DNA from: Georgenia faecalis
GTDB lineage: Bacteria; Actinomycetota; Actinomycetes; Actinomycetales; Actinomycetaceae
DNA length: 64,000 bases
Direction of reading: 5' to 3'
Assembly: GCF_003710105.1 (NCBI RefSeq)
Contig: NZ_CP033325.1
Coordinates: 3,100,001 to 3,164,000 of the forward strand
Shown: in pieces, positions 8,455 to 16,626 of the stretch
Numbering within the stretch: the stretch's first letter is position 1
How the letters are laid out: the number at the start of each line of letters is the position of its first letter
Translations under genes and position numbers: made by a program
Notes under the pieces: model-generated
The model's database searches: none
Told to the model about the DNA's origin: nothing
The model's input: only the letters and a program-made list of their open reading frames with translations

Positions 8455-9288
8455 ATGGGACGACACGCCAGCCCGACCGCACCGACCACCGCCACCGAGG
8501 CGCTCTCCCCCGCCGGCCCCCGCCCGGACGGACCCGCCCTCGAGCCCATCGCGACGGCACGGGAGCTCGTCAAGGTCTACGGCGCCGGCGAGACCGCGGT
8601 CCGGGCGCTCGACGGCGTCGACGTCGACTTCGGCCGCGCGCAGCTCACCGCGATCATGGGCCCGTCGGGCTCGGGCAAGTCGACGCTCATGCACTGCATG
8701 GCGGGGCTCGACACCCCCACCTCGGGCAGCGTCGTCGTCGACGGGGTCGAGATCTCCCGGATGAGCCAGCGCCAGCTCACCAAGCTGCGCCGCACCCGGA
8801 TCGGCTTCGTCTTCCAGTCCTACAACCTCGTGCCCACCCTCACCGCCGAGGAGAACATCCGCCTCCCCCTCGACATCGCCCGCGCCCCCGTCGACCAGGA
8901 GCGCTTCGACACCGTCGTGCGCGCCGTCGGGCTCGAGGACCGCCTGCACCACCGACCCACCGAGCTCTCCGGCGGCCAGCAGCAGCGCGTCGCCGCGGCC
9001 CGCGCCCTCATCGCCCGGCCCGCCGTGGTCTTCGCTGACGAGCCCACCGGCAACCTCGACTCGCGCTCGGCCGCCGAGGTGCTCGGCTTCCTGCGCAGCA
9101 GCGTCGAGGACCTCGGCCAGTCCGTCGTCATGGTGACCCACGAGCCGACCGCGGCGGCGTACGCCCACCGGGTGCTCTTCCTCGCCGACGGCCGCCTCGA
9201 GGGCGAGCTGCTCGACCCCGACGCGAGCACGATCCTCGAGGCGCTGGGGGAGCTCACCGACGCCCGTGAGTCGAGGCGCACCGCCTGA
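8455..9288 (+). CDS. ABC transporter ATP-binding protein, LolD/MacB type
   Basis: The 277-residue single-domain ATPase has Walker A GPSGSGKST (about 69-77), Q-loop FVFQSYNLVPTLTAEENI, signature LSGGQQQR (near 170), Walker B VVFADEPTGNLDS and the H-loop VTHEP. The VFQSYNL and DEPTGNLDS forms are typical of partners of FtsX-like permeases rather than of importers. The first ~35 residues are a Pro/Ala-rich tail. I chose the ATG at 8455 because GACAAT (8443-8448) ends 6 nt before it, fitting a leaderless promoter; an in-frame GTG at 8437 is the alternative. The stop overlaps the permease ATG as TGATG, so the pair is one operon. It probably drives a mechanotransmission-type ABC system for lipids, peptides or drugs. 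Confidence 0.9.
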   Translation: MGRHASPTAPTTATEALSPAGPRPDGPALEPIATARELVKVYGAGETAVRALDGVDVDFGRAQLTAIMGPSGSGKSTLMHCMAGLDTPTSGSVVVDGVEISRMSQRQLTKLRRTRIGFVFQSYNLVPTLTAEENIRLPLDIARAPVDQERFDTVVRAVGLEDRLHHRPTELSGGQQQRVAAARALIARPAVVFADEPTGNLDSRSAAEVLGFLRSSVEDLGQSVVMVTHEPTAAAYAHRVLFLADGRLEGELLDPDASTILEALGELTDARESRRTA

Positions 9289-11852
9289 TGGTCCGCGTCA
9301 CGCTGCGCGAGATCCGCGCCCACCTCGTCCGCTTCGCGCTGTCCGTCCTCGCCGTGCTGCTCGGCGTCGCGTTCGTCACGGGAACCTTCTCCCTGCGCGC
9401 CATGCTCGCCGACACCTTCGGCTCCATCGTCGAGTCCTCCTCCCAGGGTGACGTCTACGTCCGGGGGGCCGAGAGCGCGCAGGACGGCGAGGAGCCGTCC
9501 GCCGGGCCGTTCGGCCCCGCCCGCGGGTCCGTGCCGGTCGCCCTCGCCGAGGAGGTCGCCGACGTCGACGGCGTCACGGCAGCGCTCCCCGACTTCTTCG
9601 GCAGCGTCGTCCTCGTCGGCGCCGACGGCCAGGCCGTGGTCAACGGGCAGGCGCCCAGCTTCGGCGGAGCCGTCGTGGAGGACGACCCGGCCGCCGAGCT
9701 CGTCGCCGGCCGCGTCCCCACCGCCGGCGACGAGGTGGCGCTGGAGACGACGGCGCTGGAGACCTCCGGCCTCGCCATCGGCGACACCACGACCGTCGTC
9801 ATCGGCGCCGACGACGTGCGGGAGGTGACCGTCGTCGGCGAGGTGAACTACGGCAACCCGATGGTGGGCACCACCCTCGTCCTCGTCGACCCCGCCACCG
9901 CCGAGGAGGCCTTCGCCCCCGACGGCGCCGTGCCCTCCATCGCCGTCTACACCGACGACGACGCCACCGCCGCCGACATCGACGCGCTCGTCGAGCGGGT
10001 GCGGGAGTCCGTGGGCTCGCCCGACGTCGAGGTGCTCACCGGCGAGGAGGTCCGGGACGAGGCCAACGAGGCGGTCCAGCAGGTCATCGGCTTCCTCGGG
10101 ACGTTCCTCCTCGTCTTCGCCTTCATCTCCCTCTTCGTCGGCGCCTTCATCATCGCCAACACCTTCGCCATGTCGGTGCGCCAGCGGCAGCGCGAGTTCG
10201 CGCTCCTGCGCGCCGTCGGCGCCTCCCCGCTGCAGGTGATGGCGAGCGTCATCGCCCAGGCTGCGGTCGTCGGTCTGGTGGGCTCCGCGGCGGGCGTCGG
10301 CGCCGGGATCGGGCTCGTCGCCGTCCTGCGCACGATCCTCGAGCGGATGGGGATGGCCCTGTCCGGGCAGGTCGCCGTCACGGGCCGCGAGCTCGCGATC
10401 GCCATGGCGGTCGGCACCGTCGTCTCGATGCTCGCGGCGGCCGTGCCGGCCCGGCGCGCCGCCACCACCCCGCCCGTGGAGGCGATGCGCGACGACGTCG
10501 TCGTCACCGAACGCTCGCTGCGGACCCGCGCCGTCGTCGGTGCCGTCCTCCTCGCCGGCGGCGCCCTCGCCGTCTACCGCGCCACGAGCGGGGCGACCGA
10601 GGCCCCCGGCACCTGGCTGGGGGTGGGGACCGGGGCCGTGCTCGTCGGTGCCCTCGCCGTGGCACCCGTCATCGGGCGGACCGTCCTCGGCGTCCTCGCC
10701 GCGCCCGCCGTCGCCGCGCTCCGCCCGATGGGGCGCCTGGCCCGCGGCAACGTCACCCGCAACCCGCGACGCACGGCGAACACCGCCGGCGCGCTGATGA
10801 TCGGCATGGCGCTGGTGAGCGCCTGCGCGGTGCTCGCCGCCTCGGCGACCGCCTCGACCTCCTCGATCGTCGCCACCGAGGCCCGCGCCGACCTCACCGT
10901 GCAGTCGGCGACGTTCACCGTCCCGCCGCAGGCCGCCGCCGCGCTCACCGACCTCGAGCTCGCCGGCCGGGCCGACGCCACGGTCTCCGGCCGGGCCGAC
11001 GTCGGCACGTCCGACGAGGACGCGGAGAGCATGCGGATCCTCGGCCTGCCCGCCAGCGCCTTCGGCGAGACCATCGACATCCGGGTCGTCGACGGCTCCC
11101 TCGACGGACTCGCCGACGGCGAGGTGGCGGTCCAGCGCACCACCGCCGACGAGGAGGGGTGGGAGGTCGGCACCGACCTCGTCATCGCCACGGACCAGGG
11201 CGAGGTGGCCGCGCGGGTGGGGGCCGTCGTCGAGTCCCAGCTCCTCAACGCGCCGGTGATCATGGACCGGGCGCTCTTCGACGCGGTCGTCCCAGCAGCA
11301 GGGGCCACCGTGCTGAGCGTCTTCGTGGACGCGGCCGACGGCGTCCCCCAGGCCGACCTGCGGGAGGCGGTGGAGACGGCGCTCGAGCCCTACGTCGTCC
11401 TCACCGCGCAGGACGCGGAGGAGCTGACGAGCTCGCTCGCCGACCAGGTGGACCAGGCCATGGTCATCCTCTACGCCCTGCTCGGGCTCTCCGTGATCAT
11501 CGCGGTGCTCGGCATCGTCAACACCCTCGCGCTCGCCGTCATCGAGCGGACGCGGGAGATCGGCCTCATGCGGGCGGTCGGGCTGGGCCGGCTCCAGCTC
11601 GCGGTGACCATCACCATCGAGTCCGTGCTCACGGCGGTCTTCGGCACGCTGCTCGGCGTGCTCATCGGCGTCGCGCTCGCCTCCGCCCTGCCGAGCGTCT
11701 ACGCCGACCAGGGCCTCAGCGAGCTCGCGGTCCCGTGGTCGATGCTCGCGGCGATCGTCGTGCTCTCCGGGGTCGTCGGCGTCCTCGCGGCGCTGTGGCC
11801 GGCGGTCCGCGCCACGCGGCTGCCGGTCCTCCAGGCGGTGGCCACCGACTGA
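9288..11852 (+). CDS. FtsX-family ABC transporter permease (duplicated)
   Basis: The 854-residue membrane protein contains two FtsX units. It has a first helix at about 12-35 (FALSVLAVLLGVAFVTGTF), a large extracytoplasmic MacB_PCD domain to about 260, three helices (about 265-390), two linking helices (about 410-470), a second extracytoplasmic domain (about 520-720) and a final group of three helices. The FtsX loop FAMSVRQRQREFALLRAVGAS and its second copy ALAVIERTREIGLMRAVGLG are the clearest motifs. Large duplicated permeases of this kind are common in Actinobacteria beside LolD-like ATPases. Substrates are usually unknown; some relate to antimicrobial-peptide resistance or lipoprotein handling. 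A strong hairpin follows the stop. Confidence 0.88.
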   Translation: MVRVTLREIRAHLVRFALSVLAVLLGVAFVTGTFSLRAMLADTFGSIVESSSQGDVYVRGAESAQDGEEPSAGPFGPARGSVPVALAEEVADVDGVTAALPDFFGSVVLVGADGQAVVNGQAPSFGGAVVEDDPAAELVAGRVPTAGDEVALETTALETSGLAIGDTTTVVIGADDVREVTVVGEVNYGNPMVGTTLVLVDPATAEEAFAPDGAVPSIAVYTDDDATAADIDALVERVRESVGSPDVEVLTGEEVRDEANEAVQQVIGFLGTFLLVFAFISLFVGAFIIANTFAMSVRQRQREFALLRAVGASPLQVMASVIAQAAVVGLVGSAAGVGAGIGLVAVLRTILERMGMALSGQVAVTGRELAIAMAVGTVVSMLAAAVPARRAATTPPVEAMRDDVVVTERSLRTRAVVGAVLLAGGALAVYRATSGATEAPGTWLGVGTGAVLVGALAVAPVIGRTVLGVLAAPAVAALRPMGRLARGNVTRNPRRTANTAGALMIGMALVSACAVLAASATASTSSIVATEARADLTVQSATFTVPPQAAAALTDLELAGRADATVSGRADVGTSDEDAESMRILGLPASAFGETIDIRVVDGSLDGLADGEVAVQRTTADEEGWEVGTDLVIATDQGEVAARVGAVVESQLLNAPVIMDRALFDAVVPAAGATVLSVFVDAADGVPQADLREAVETALEPYVVLTAQDAEELTSSLADQVDQAMVILYALLGLSVIIAVLGIVNTLALAVIERTREIGLMRAVGLGRLQLAVTITIESVLTAVFGTLLGVLIGVALASALPSVYADQGLSELAVPWSMLAAIVVLSGVVGVLAALWPAVRATRLPVLQAVATD

Positions 11853-11853
11853 C

Positions 11854-11883
11854 GGCGTGGGCCGGGATGCCCCGGCCCACGCC
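11854..11883 (+). terminator. Hairpin after the FtsX permease gene
   Basis: Perfect 13-bp arms, GGCGTGGGCCGGG (11854-11866) and its complement (11871-11883), enclose the loop ATGC. There is no U tract, which is usual for high-GC terminators. It sits between convergent genes and could serve both. Confidence 0.6.
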
Positions 11884-11898
11884 GGCTCGGCCGGTGAC

Positions 11899-14586
11899 TC
11901 AGCCGCCCACCGCGCGGCGGCGGGCGGCCAGCGCCGCGACGCCGCCGAGGAGGGCGACCAGCCCGAGCCCCAGGGCGCCGAGCCCGGCGCCCGTGCTCGG
12001 CAGCCCGGATCCCCCGGGCGTCCCGGGTGTCCCGGGTGACCCGGGCCCGCCCGGCGTGGTGGGCGCGCCCGGGGCCGTCGGCCCGTCGGTCAGCGTCGGC
12101 GTCGGCGTCGGCGTCGGCGGAGCCGTGGGCCCGTCGGTCGGCGTCGGCGTCGGCGTCGGCTCGCCGGGGGAGTCGGCGAGGAGGTCGAGGCCCACGAGGA
12201 GCGGGTCGTGGTCGCTCGAGCGGTACGGGCTCTCGTCGTAGAGGTCGGTGACGTTGTAGTTGTACCGGCTGTACTCGAGCCCGAGCGCCTCGTAGGCGTT
12301 GATGTTCCAGATGTCGGCGCCGGTCACGTGGTCGAGCGCCGGGTCGTGGACGAGCACGTGGTCGAGCGAGCCGACGAGGCCGTCGAAGGAGTACGTGCTC
12401 TCGTCGGTGAGCGCCTGGCCCACGTTGGTGTACCCCGCCTCCGCGAGGGCCATCATCGGGTCCTCCATCGAGTAGGCGTTGAAGTCACCGAGCAGCAGGA
12501 CGAGGTCGGTGGCGCGCTCGGCCATGAGGCCGTCGGCGAAGGCGGCGAGCGCCTGCGCCTGCTCGACGCGGTCGGCGTTCCACGAGCCCTGGCCGTCGCC
12601 CTGGTCGACGTTGCCGCCCGTGGCGCCCGATGGCGACCCCTTCGACTTGAAGTGGTTGGCGATGGCGATGAAGGTGTCCGCCCCCTCGACCGGCTCGCCG
12701 TCGTCGCCGACGAGCGCGAACTCCTGGGCGAGCGGCTCGCGGGCGTTGGCGAACGCCTCGTCCCCGATGAGGATCTCGGACTCCCCCACCGGCACCACGG
12801 TGGAGGGCCGGTAGATGAAGGCGTTGCGGATGGCGTCCTCGTCGGCCGGGACGGCCTCCGGGGAGGCGACGTACGCCCACGTGCCCGCGCCCGCGTCGGC
12901 GTTGAGGGCGTCGACGAGGCCCGCGAGCGCGACGTCGCGGTCCCCGTCCGCGGTGAAGCTCCCCGAGTTCTCGATCTCCAGGAGCCCGACGACGTCGGCG
13001 TCGAGCGCGAGGATCGCCGCGACGATCTTGGCGGTCTGCCGGGCGAGGTTCTCCTCGTCGTACGCCCCGCGCACGTCGCAGAAGTCCGCGGTGGTGGGGT
13101 TGCCCTCGCGGTCGGGGAAGAACTCGCACCCGGCCTCGTCCACGCCGAGGCTGGTGAAGTAGTTGAGGACGTTGAAGCTCGCCACCTGGACGTCGCCGCC
13201 GACGGCCTGAGGCGCCGCGGTGCGGGTGCTCTCGAACGTCGCGGGCGCGGCGCCGTTGTCCCCGGTCACCTGGGTGGTCGGCTGGAGGTTCCACTGGAAG
13301 CGGTAGTCGAGGACGACCGGGTCGGTGAAGGTCACCGCCGCGCCCACCCGGACGGGGGCGGTGAGGCTGAGGTAGGGCACCGACGTCTCGTGGGTGTCCT
13401 GGTCGAAGTTCGTGTAGTCCCAGCTCGACCCGTCGTCGAGGGTGACGGCGCGGGCCGCGTTGTCCGCGGCGACGGCGTCGGCCGCCTCGCTGCCGGGGCG
13501 GGCAACGTCGGTGGGCTGGCGCAGCGGCTCGTCGCCGACGGCGAGGCCGACGCTGCCGAAGCGGTTCGTCTCGTACGTGTCGGTCACCGTGTAGGCGCCC
13601 TGGGGGGCGAGGAGCATCCCCTCGAAGGCCTCCCGCCCGGCCTCCGTGGCGGGGACAGCGACCGCGGCGGGCACGACCGGCGCCGCCGGGGTGTCGAGCG
13701 CGGACCACTCGGCGTCGGTGATCTCGGTGAGCCCGTTAAACTCCTCCACCACGCCGGTCACCTCGAGGTGGTCGCCCACCTCGGCGGCGTCCGCAAGGTC
13801 CGGGCCGTAGACGAAGACGCCGTGCGAGGCGTCGTGCCCGGTGAGGTCGCCGCCGGTGCCGGGGGTCTGGAGGTAGACGCCGTTGAACCCGCCCTCGGGG
13901 TAGGCGGCGGTGACGACGCCGGTGGTGCGCACGGCCTCCCCCGCGTAGGGCGAGGCCGGACCGGTGCCCTGGACCTCGGCGATGCTGACGTCGACCGGCT
14001 CCCCGGGGGGCTCCGGTGCCTCGTTGAGCGCCCCGAAGGAGTGCGGGGCCGGGCCGGTCCACACGCCGTCGACCCGCTGGAGCGACTCGTCGGCCGAGGC
14101 CGTCCCGCCCTCGCTCACCCCGATGTCCGTGCTGGCCAGGCCGTCGGCGGGCCCGCCGACGCCCGTCATCGGGCCCTCGTAGGAGAGGAACTCCACCACC
14201 GTGCCGGCGGCGTCGACGAGCGCGATGCCGTCCGGGGCGCCGTTCTGCAGGCCGTCCCTGGGGTAGGTCTGGACGAGGACGCCGGAGGCGCCGACCGTCC
14301 CGGTGAGCGTCGTGGTGCCGTACACCGTGCCGCCGTTGCCGTTGTAGAGGACGATCCGCCAGCCGGTGAGGTCGGTGCCCGCCGGGGCCTGGACCTCGAC
14401 GGCCTCGCCGGCGTCGTCGCCCGCGTTGTCGTAGTGGATCTCGCTGAGGAAGACCGGCCCCGCCGAGAGGCGCAGAGGCAGGCCGACGGCGCTCGCCGGG
14501 GCGGTGGCGGCGAAGGGGGCGAGGAGCAGGGCGCCCGCGGCCGCGGCCGCGGCCCTCCTCGTCGCGCCGGCGGGGGTGGTGCTCAC
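11899..14586 (-). CDS. Wall-anchored ExeM/NucH-type extracellular endonuclease
   Basis: About 895 residues. A signal peptide (RRAAAAAAGALLLAPFAATAPASA) leads into a lamin-tail domain (FLSEIHYDNAGDDAGEAVEV, to about 170), an OB-like region (about 195-310), and an endonuclease/exonuclease/phosphatase domain from about 465. That domain contains VASFNVLNYF, VGLLEIEN, IANHFKSK, LLLGDFNAY, GSLDHVLVHD and SSDHDPLLV, carrying the expected Asn, Glu, Asp and His residues. A low-complexity PTPTP and GGPGSPGTPG stalk precedes LPSTG, a hydrophobic helix and an Arg-rich tail, a sortase signal. It should cut extracellular DNA at the cell surface. The start is set by AGGAG, which lies 6 nt before a GTG at 14584-14586; the ATG two codons upstream directly abuts AGGAG and is too close to use. 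Confidence 0.88.
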   Translation of the reverse strand: MSTTPAGATRRAAAAAAGALLLAPFAATAPASAVGLPLRLSAGPVFLSEIHYDNAGDDAGEAVEVQAPAGTDLTGWRIVLYNGNGGTVYGTTTLTGTVGASGVLVQTYPRDGLQNGAPDGIALVDAAGTVVEFLSYEGPMTGVGGPADGLASTDIGVSEGGTASADESLQRVDGVWTGPAPHSFGALNEAPEPPGEPVDVSIAEVQGTGPASPYAGEAVRTTGVVTAAYPEGGFNGVYLQTPGTGGDLTGHDASHGVFVYGPDLADAAEVGDHLEVTGVVEEFNGLTEITDAEWSALDTPAAPVVPAAVAVPATEAGREAFEGMLLAPQGAYTVTDTYETNRFGSVGLAVGDEPLRQPTDVARPGSEAADAVAADNAARAVTLDDGSSWDYTNFDQDTHETSVPYLSLTAPVRVGAAVTFTDPVVLDYRFQWNLQPTTQVTGDNGAAPATFESTRTAAPQAVGGDVQVASFNVLNYFTSLGVDEAGCEFFPDREGNPTTADFCDVRGAYDEENLARQTAKIVAAILALDADVVGLLEIENSGSFTADGDRDVALAGLVDALNADAGAGTWAYVASPEAVPADEDAIRNAFIYRPSTVVPVGESEILIGDEAFANAREPLAQEFALVGDDGEPVEGADTFIAIANHFKSKGSPSGATGGNVDQGDGQGSWNADRVEQAQALAAFADGLMAERATDLVLLLGDFNAYSMEDPMMALAEAGYTNVGQALTDESTYSFDGLVGSLDHVLVHDPALDHVTGADIWNINAYEALGLEYSRYNYNVTDLYDESPYRSSDHDPLLVGLDLLADSPGEPTPTPTPTDGPTAPPTPTPTPTLTDGPTAPGAPTTPGGPGSPGTPGTPGGSGLPSTGAGLGALGLGLVALLGGVAALAARRRAVGG
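12073..12160. repeat. In-frame GTCGGC repeats encoding the Pro-Thr stalk
   Basis: Two blocks of four tandem GTCGGC units (12095-12118 and 12137-12160) lie in two diverged copies of a longer unit that also holds GGCCCGTCGG. On the minus strand they encode TDGPTAP plus PTPTPTPT. They form the flexible stalk before the sortase motif and are a likely site of slippage variation. Confidence 0.8.
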
Positions 14587-14883
14587 GGGCATCTCCTGTC
14601 GTCACGTGCGTGGGGCCCGGTGCGTCCTCGCACACGGCGACCGCCGGGCAGGGTGATGGTGGCCTAGCGCACGGTCGGCGTCAACGGTTCGGGCCGGCCG
14701 CCCCCGAACCGCACCGAACCGCGCCGTGGCGCGCCGTGGCGCGCCGCCCCGTCGGCGCACCCGGGGCGGCGCGGGGCGGCGCGGTGAACGTGCACCGGAC
14801 GCGGCGGACCGCGATCATGGGCGTAGGGCGTCACTGCCCGGCGCGCACGGCGCGCCCCTGTGCACTCGAGGAGAGGGACCGCG
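14587..14883. other. Divergent intergenic region, 297 nt, with an inverted repeat
   Basis: This gap separates the endonuclease from the holin-like gene. CGGTTCGGG (14685-14693) and its complement (14703-14711) form a 9-bp inverted repeat with a 9-nt loop, and CCGAACCG recurs at 14714-14721. Further on, GGCGCGCCGT is tandemly repeated near 14730-14755. No open frame with convincing codon use was seen. It probably holds promoters for both flanking genes, which I cannot place securely. Confidence 0.45.
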
Positions 14884-15324
14884 GTGGACCAGTACGAGAC
14901 ACCCACGGGTGCCACGGCCATGCCCGTGACGCCAGGCAAGCCAGGGACGTCGGTCGGCGAGATCGTCGCCCGGCTCTCCGACCAGTTCAGGCGCCTCGTG
15001 CGCGACGAGCTCCAGCTCGCCCAGGCGGAGGTCAGCGCCAAGGGCAAGCAGCTCGGCGTGGGCGCGGGCATCCTCGCCGGTGCGGCGCTCTTCGCCTTCT
15101 TCGGCCTGGCGCTGCTCATCACGGCCGCCGTGCTGGGCCTCGCCGAGGCGGTGCCCGCCTGGCTCTCCGCGATCATCGTCGCGGTGGTCCTCTTCATCAT
15201 CGCCGCCGTCGCCGCGCTCATCGGCAAGAAGCGCCTCCAGGCCGGCGCCCCGCCCACCCCGGAGGCGGCCAAGCGGAACGTCAAGCAGGACATCGACGCG
15301 GTCAAGAAGGGATTCCAGTCGTGA
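14884..15324 (+). CDS. Holin-like (phage_holin_3_6/DUF1469) membrane protein
   Basis: The 146-residue protein has an amphipathic N-terminal segment (VGEIVARLSDQFRRLVRDELQLAQAEVSAKGKQLG), two strong membrane helices at about 60-85 and 95-118, and a basic tail ending VKKGFQS. This is the layout of the widespread actinobacterial phage-holin superfamily III proteins, which are chromosomal envelope proteins rather than phage lysis genes. The GTG start at 14884 is supported by GGAGAGGG about 7 nt upstream. Its stop overlaps the next start (GTGA), and the partner is a DUF3618 protein, the usual companion. The pair is thought to act at the membrane; its biochemical role is unknown. Confidence 0.8.
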   Translation: MDQYETPTGATAMPVTPGKPGTSVGEIVARLSDQFRRLVRDELQLAQAEVSAKGKQLGVGAGILAGAALFAFFGLALLITAAVLGLAEAVPAWLSAIIVAVVLFIIAAVAALIGKKRLQAGAPPTPEAAKRNVKQDIDAVKKGFQS

Positions 15325-15656
15325 GCGAGGACGCCAGCAAGCGCAGCCCCGAGCAGATCGAGGCGGACCTCGCGCGCACCCGCGCCGAGCTCTCGAGCAC
15401 GGTCAACGAGCTCACCGAGATGCTCGACCCCCGGCGTCAGGTCGAGGAGGCCAAGGTGAACCTGCGCGCGGCCGCCGACCGCGCGACGGAGAACGCCAAG
15501 GCCAAGGCGAAGGAGAAGGTCGACGGCGTGGCCGTCAAGGCGCGCGAGTTTGCCGACGACGTCCGCAGCGGCGACCCGAAGTCGGTGGGCTACCTCGGCG
15601 CCGGCGTCGCCGTCGTCGCCAGCATCATCACGCTGATGGCCCGCCGGGGCCGCTGA
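15321..15656 (+). CDS. DUF3618 family membrane-anchored protein
   Basis: The 111-residue protein opens with the DUF3618 hallmark RSPEQIEADLARTRAELSSTVNEL (about residues 8-31), has a charged, probably coiled-coil middle rich in Lys and Ala (AKAKAKEKVDGVAVKAREF), and ends in one membrane helix (YLGAGVAVVASIITLMARRG). The GTG at 15321 overlaps the preceding stop, so it depends on the holin-like gene for translation. The family is linked with envelope or stress genes in Actinobacteria, but no biochemical function is established. Confidence 0.82.
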   Translation: MSEDASKRSPEQIEADLARTRAELSSTVNELTEMLDPRRQVEEAKVNLRAAADRATENAKAKAKEKVDGVAVKAREFADDVRSGDPKSVGYLGAGVAVVASIITLMARRGR

Positions 15657-15660
15657 CCCG

Positions 15661-15679
15661 CTCGCCGGCCGGCGGCGAG
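15661..15679 (+). terminator. Short hairpin after the DUF3618 gene
   Basis: CTCGCCG (15661-15667) pairs with CGGCGAG (15673-15679) around a 5-nt loop, five bases after the stop. Only 7 bp and no U tract, so it is a weak call. Confidence 0.35.
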
Positions 15680-15718
15680 GGCGCTGTCGAGCGCGCTCCG
15701 CCGGCGGCGAGGCATGGG

Positions 15719-15925
15719 CTAGGAGGCGGTGCGGTCGGCCACCTCGTGGCCGTGGAGGAGCTCCTCGACCTCGCTGCGCCGGTAGCGGCGGTGACCGCCG
15801 AGGGTCCGCACCGCCGAGAGCTTGCCGGCGTTCGCCCACCGGGTCACGGTCTTGGGGTCCACCCGGAACCGGGCCGCGACCTCACCTGGCGTCAGGAGCG
15901 TGTCCTCGGCGTACTTGTCGTTCAT
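15719..15925 (-). CDS. bldC: BldC-family MerR-like DNA-binding regulator
   Basis: The 68-residue protein is a lone winged helix-turn-helix. The segment LLTPGEVAARFRVDPKTVTRWANAGKLSAVRTLGGHRRYR (about 10-49) is nearly the core of Streptomyces BldC, which is also about 68 residues. BldC binds DNA cooperatively as head-to-tail multimers on direct repeats and controls developmental timing in Streptomyces; in non-sporulating Actinobacteria its targets are little known. The gene stands alone on the minus strand and diverges from the DUF3073 gene across a 293-nt gap. The ATG at 15923-15925 has GGGGTGAG just upstream. Confidence 0.92.
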   Translation of the reverse strand: MNDKYAEDTLLTPGEVAARFRVDPKTVTRWANAGKLSAVRTLGGHRRYRRSEVEELLHGHEVADRTAS

Positions 15926-16218
15926 GTCTCACCCCAGTCCCGGTGGTGTGCACCACCGTCATGCCTCGCGGGTGCGGCCGCCTACCCGCGCATCGAACTC
16001 CCAGGTTATGCGGCACACAACGGGCGAAATGTGGACGATAGTCCCAGACCGGCGCCCCCACGGGTGGGGCAGCGATCTTCCGGTCCGACGCGCGGTCACA
16101 AATGGCTGCGAGGGCCGTCGACCATGTACCGTGACCACACGACACACAGTGACCATATGCACGGGGCCGCACCGGTGACGGTGCCCGCCCCGCTTCTACG
16201 TTGGAGGGGGTCGACGCC
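15926..16218. promoter_or_regulatory. Divergent control region between bldC and the DUF3073 gene, 293 nt
   Basis: No convincing reading frame lies here and it is less GC-rich than its surroundings. On the minus strand TAACCT (16003-16008) is a possible -10 for bldC, giving a 70-nt leader. On the plus strand TACCGT (16125-16130) is a possible -10 toward the DUF3073 gene. CCCCAC/GTGGGG (16056-16069) forms a small inverted repeat. Assignments are tentative, since no good -35 was seen. Confidence 0.4.
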
Positions 16219-16419
16219 ATGGGGCGCGGCCGTCAAAAGGCCAAGCAGACGAAGGTCGCTCGCCGGCTGAAGTACTACAGCCCGGAGACCGACTACCGAG
16301 CGCTCGAACGAGAGCTCACGTCCAGCGAGCGTGACGCACAGCGGAACGCAGAGTTCGACATCCCCTCAGTCGAGGATGACGCCGGCGACGACTGGGGGCC
16401 TGAGCTCACGGCTCGGTGA
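16219..16419 (+). CDS. DUF3073 family small basic protein
   Basis: The 66-residue protein begins MGRGRQKAKQTKVARRLKYY, the almost invariant DUF3073 start, continues SPETDYRALERELTS and ends in an acidic tail (DDAGDDWGPE). The basic start and acidic end suggest a nucleic-acid or ribosome partner, but no function is established. GGAGGGGG lies about 7 nt before the ATG. The family is often found next to purM-purF and bldC in Actinobacteria, as here. A strong hairpin follows. Confidence 0.9.
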   Translation: MGRGRQKAKQTKVARRLKYYSPETDYRALERELTSSERDAQRNAEFDIPSVEDDAGDDWGPELTAR

Positions 16420-16434
16420 CCTCTCGTTCGTCCT

Positions 16435-16461
16435 GCCCCGGGGAGATCGTTTCCCCGGGGC
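16435..16461 (+). terminator. Hairpin after the DUF3073 gene
   Basis: Perfect 10-bp arms (GCCCCGGGGA at 16435-16444 and complement at 16452-16461) with loop GATCGTT. The rest of the gap to purM is GC-rich with three tandem GTCGCGCC copies (16500-16523) and no gene. Confidence 0.6.
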
Positions 16462-16626
16462 CGACGTTCGTCGGCGCGCGGGCGGCTTCGGCCGCGCCCG
16501 TCGCGCCGTCGCGCCGTCGCGCCCGAGGCTCCCGTCGTTCCCTCGCGCGGCGTGCCGGGACGACGGCGCCCGGCGCCGCCCGTGCCTCGCCCCCGGCTCG
16601 GTGCCGCGGGCGCGGGACCGGCGTCC

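Noticed and set aside
12208-14667. 819-codon plus-strand open frame opposite the endonuclease
   Set aside because: Same shadow composition and no start signal; the opposite strand has a full signal peptide, nuclease motifs and sortase tail.
14884-15656. Prophage holin and lysis cassette
   Set aside because: The holin-like and DUF3618 proteins are a standard chromosomal pair in Actinobacteria and no other phage gene or attachment site is near.
16500-16523. Three tandem GTCGCGCC octamers as a regulatory array
   Set aside because: They lie downstream of a terminator and of two gene ends, and such short GC repeats are expected by slippage at this base composition.
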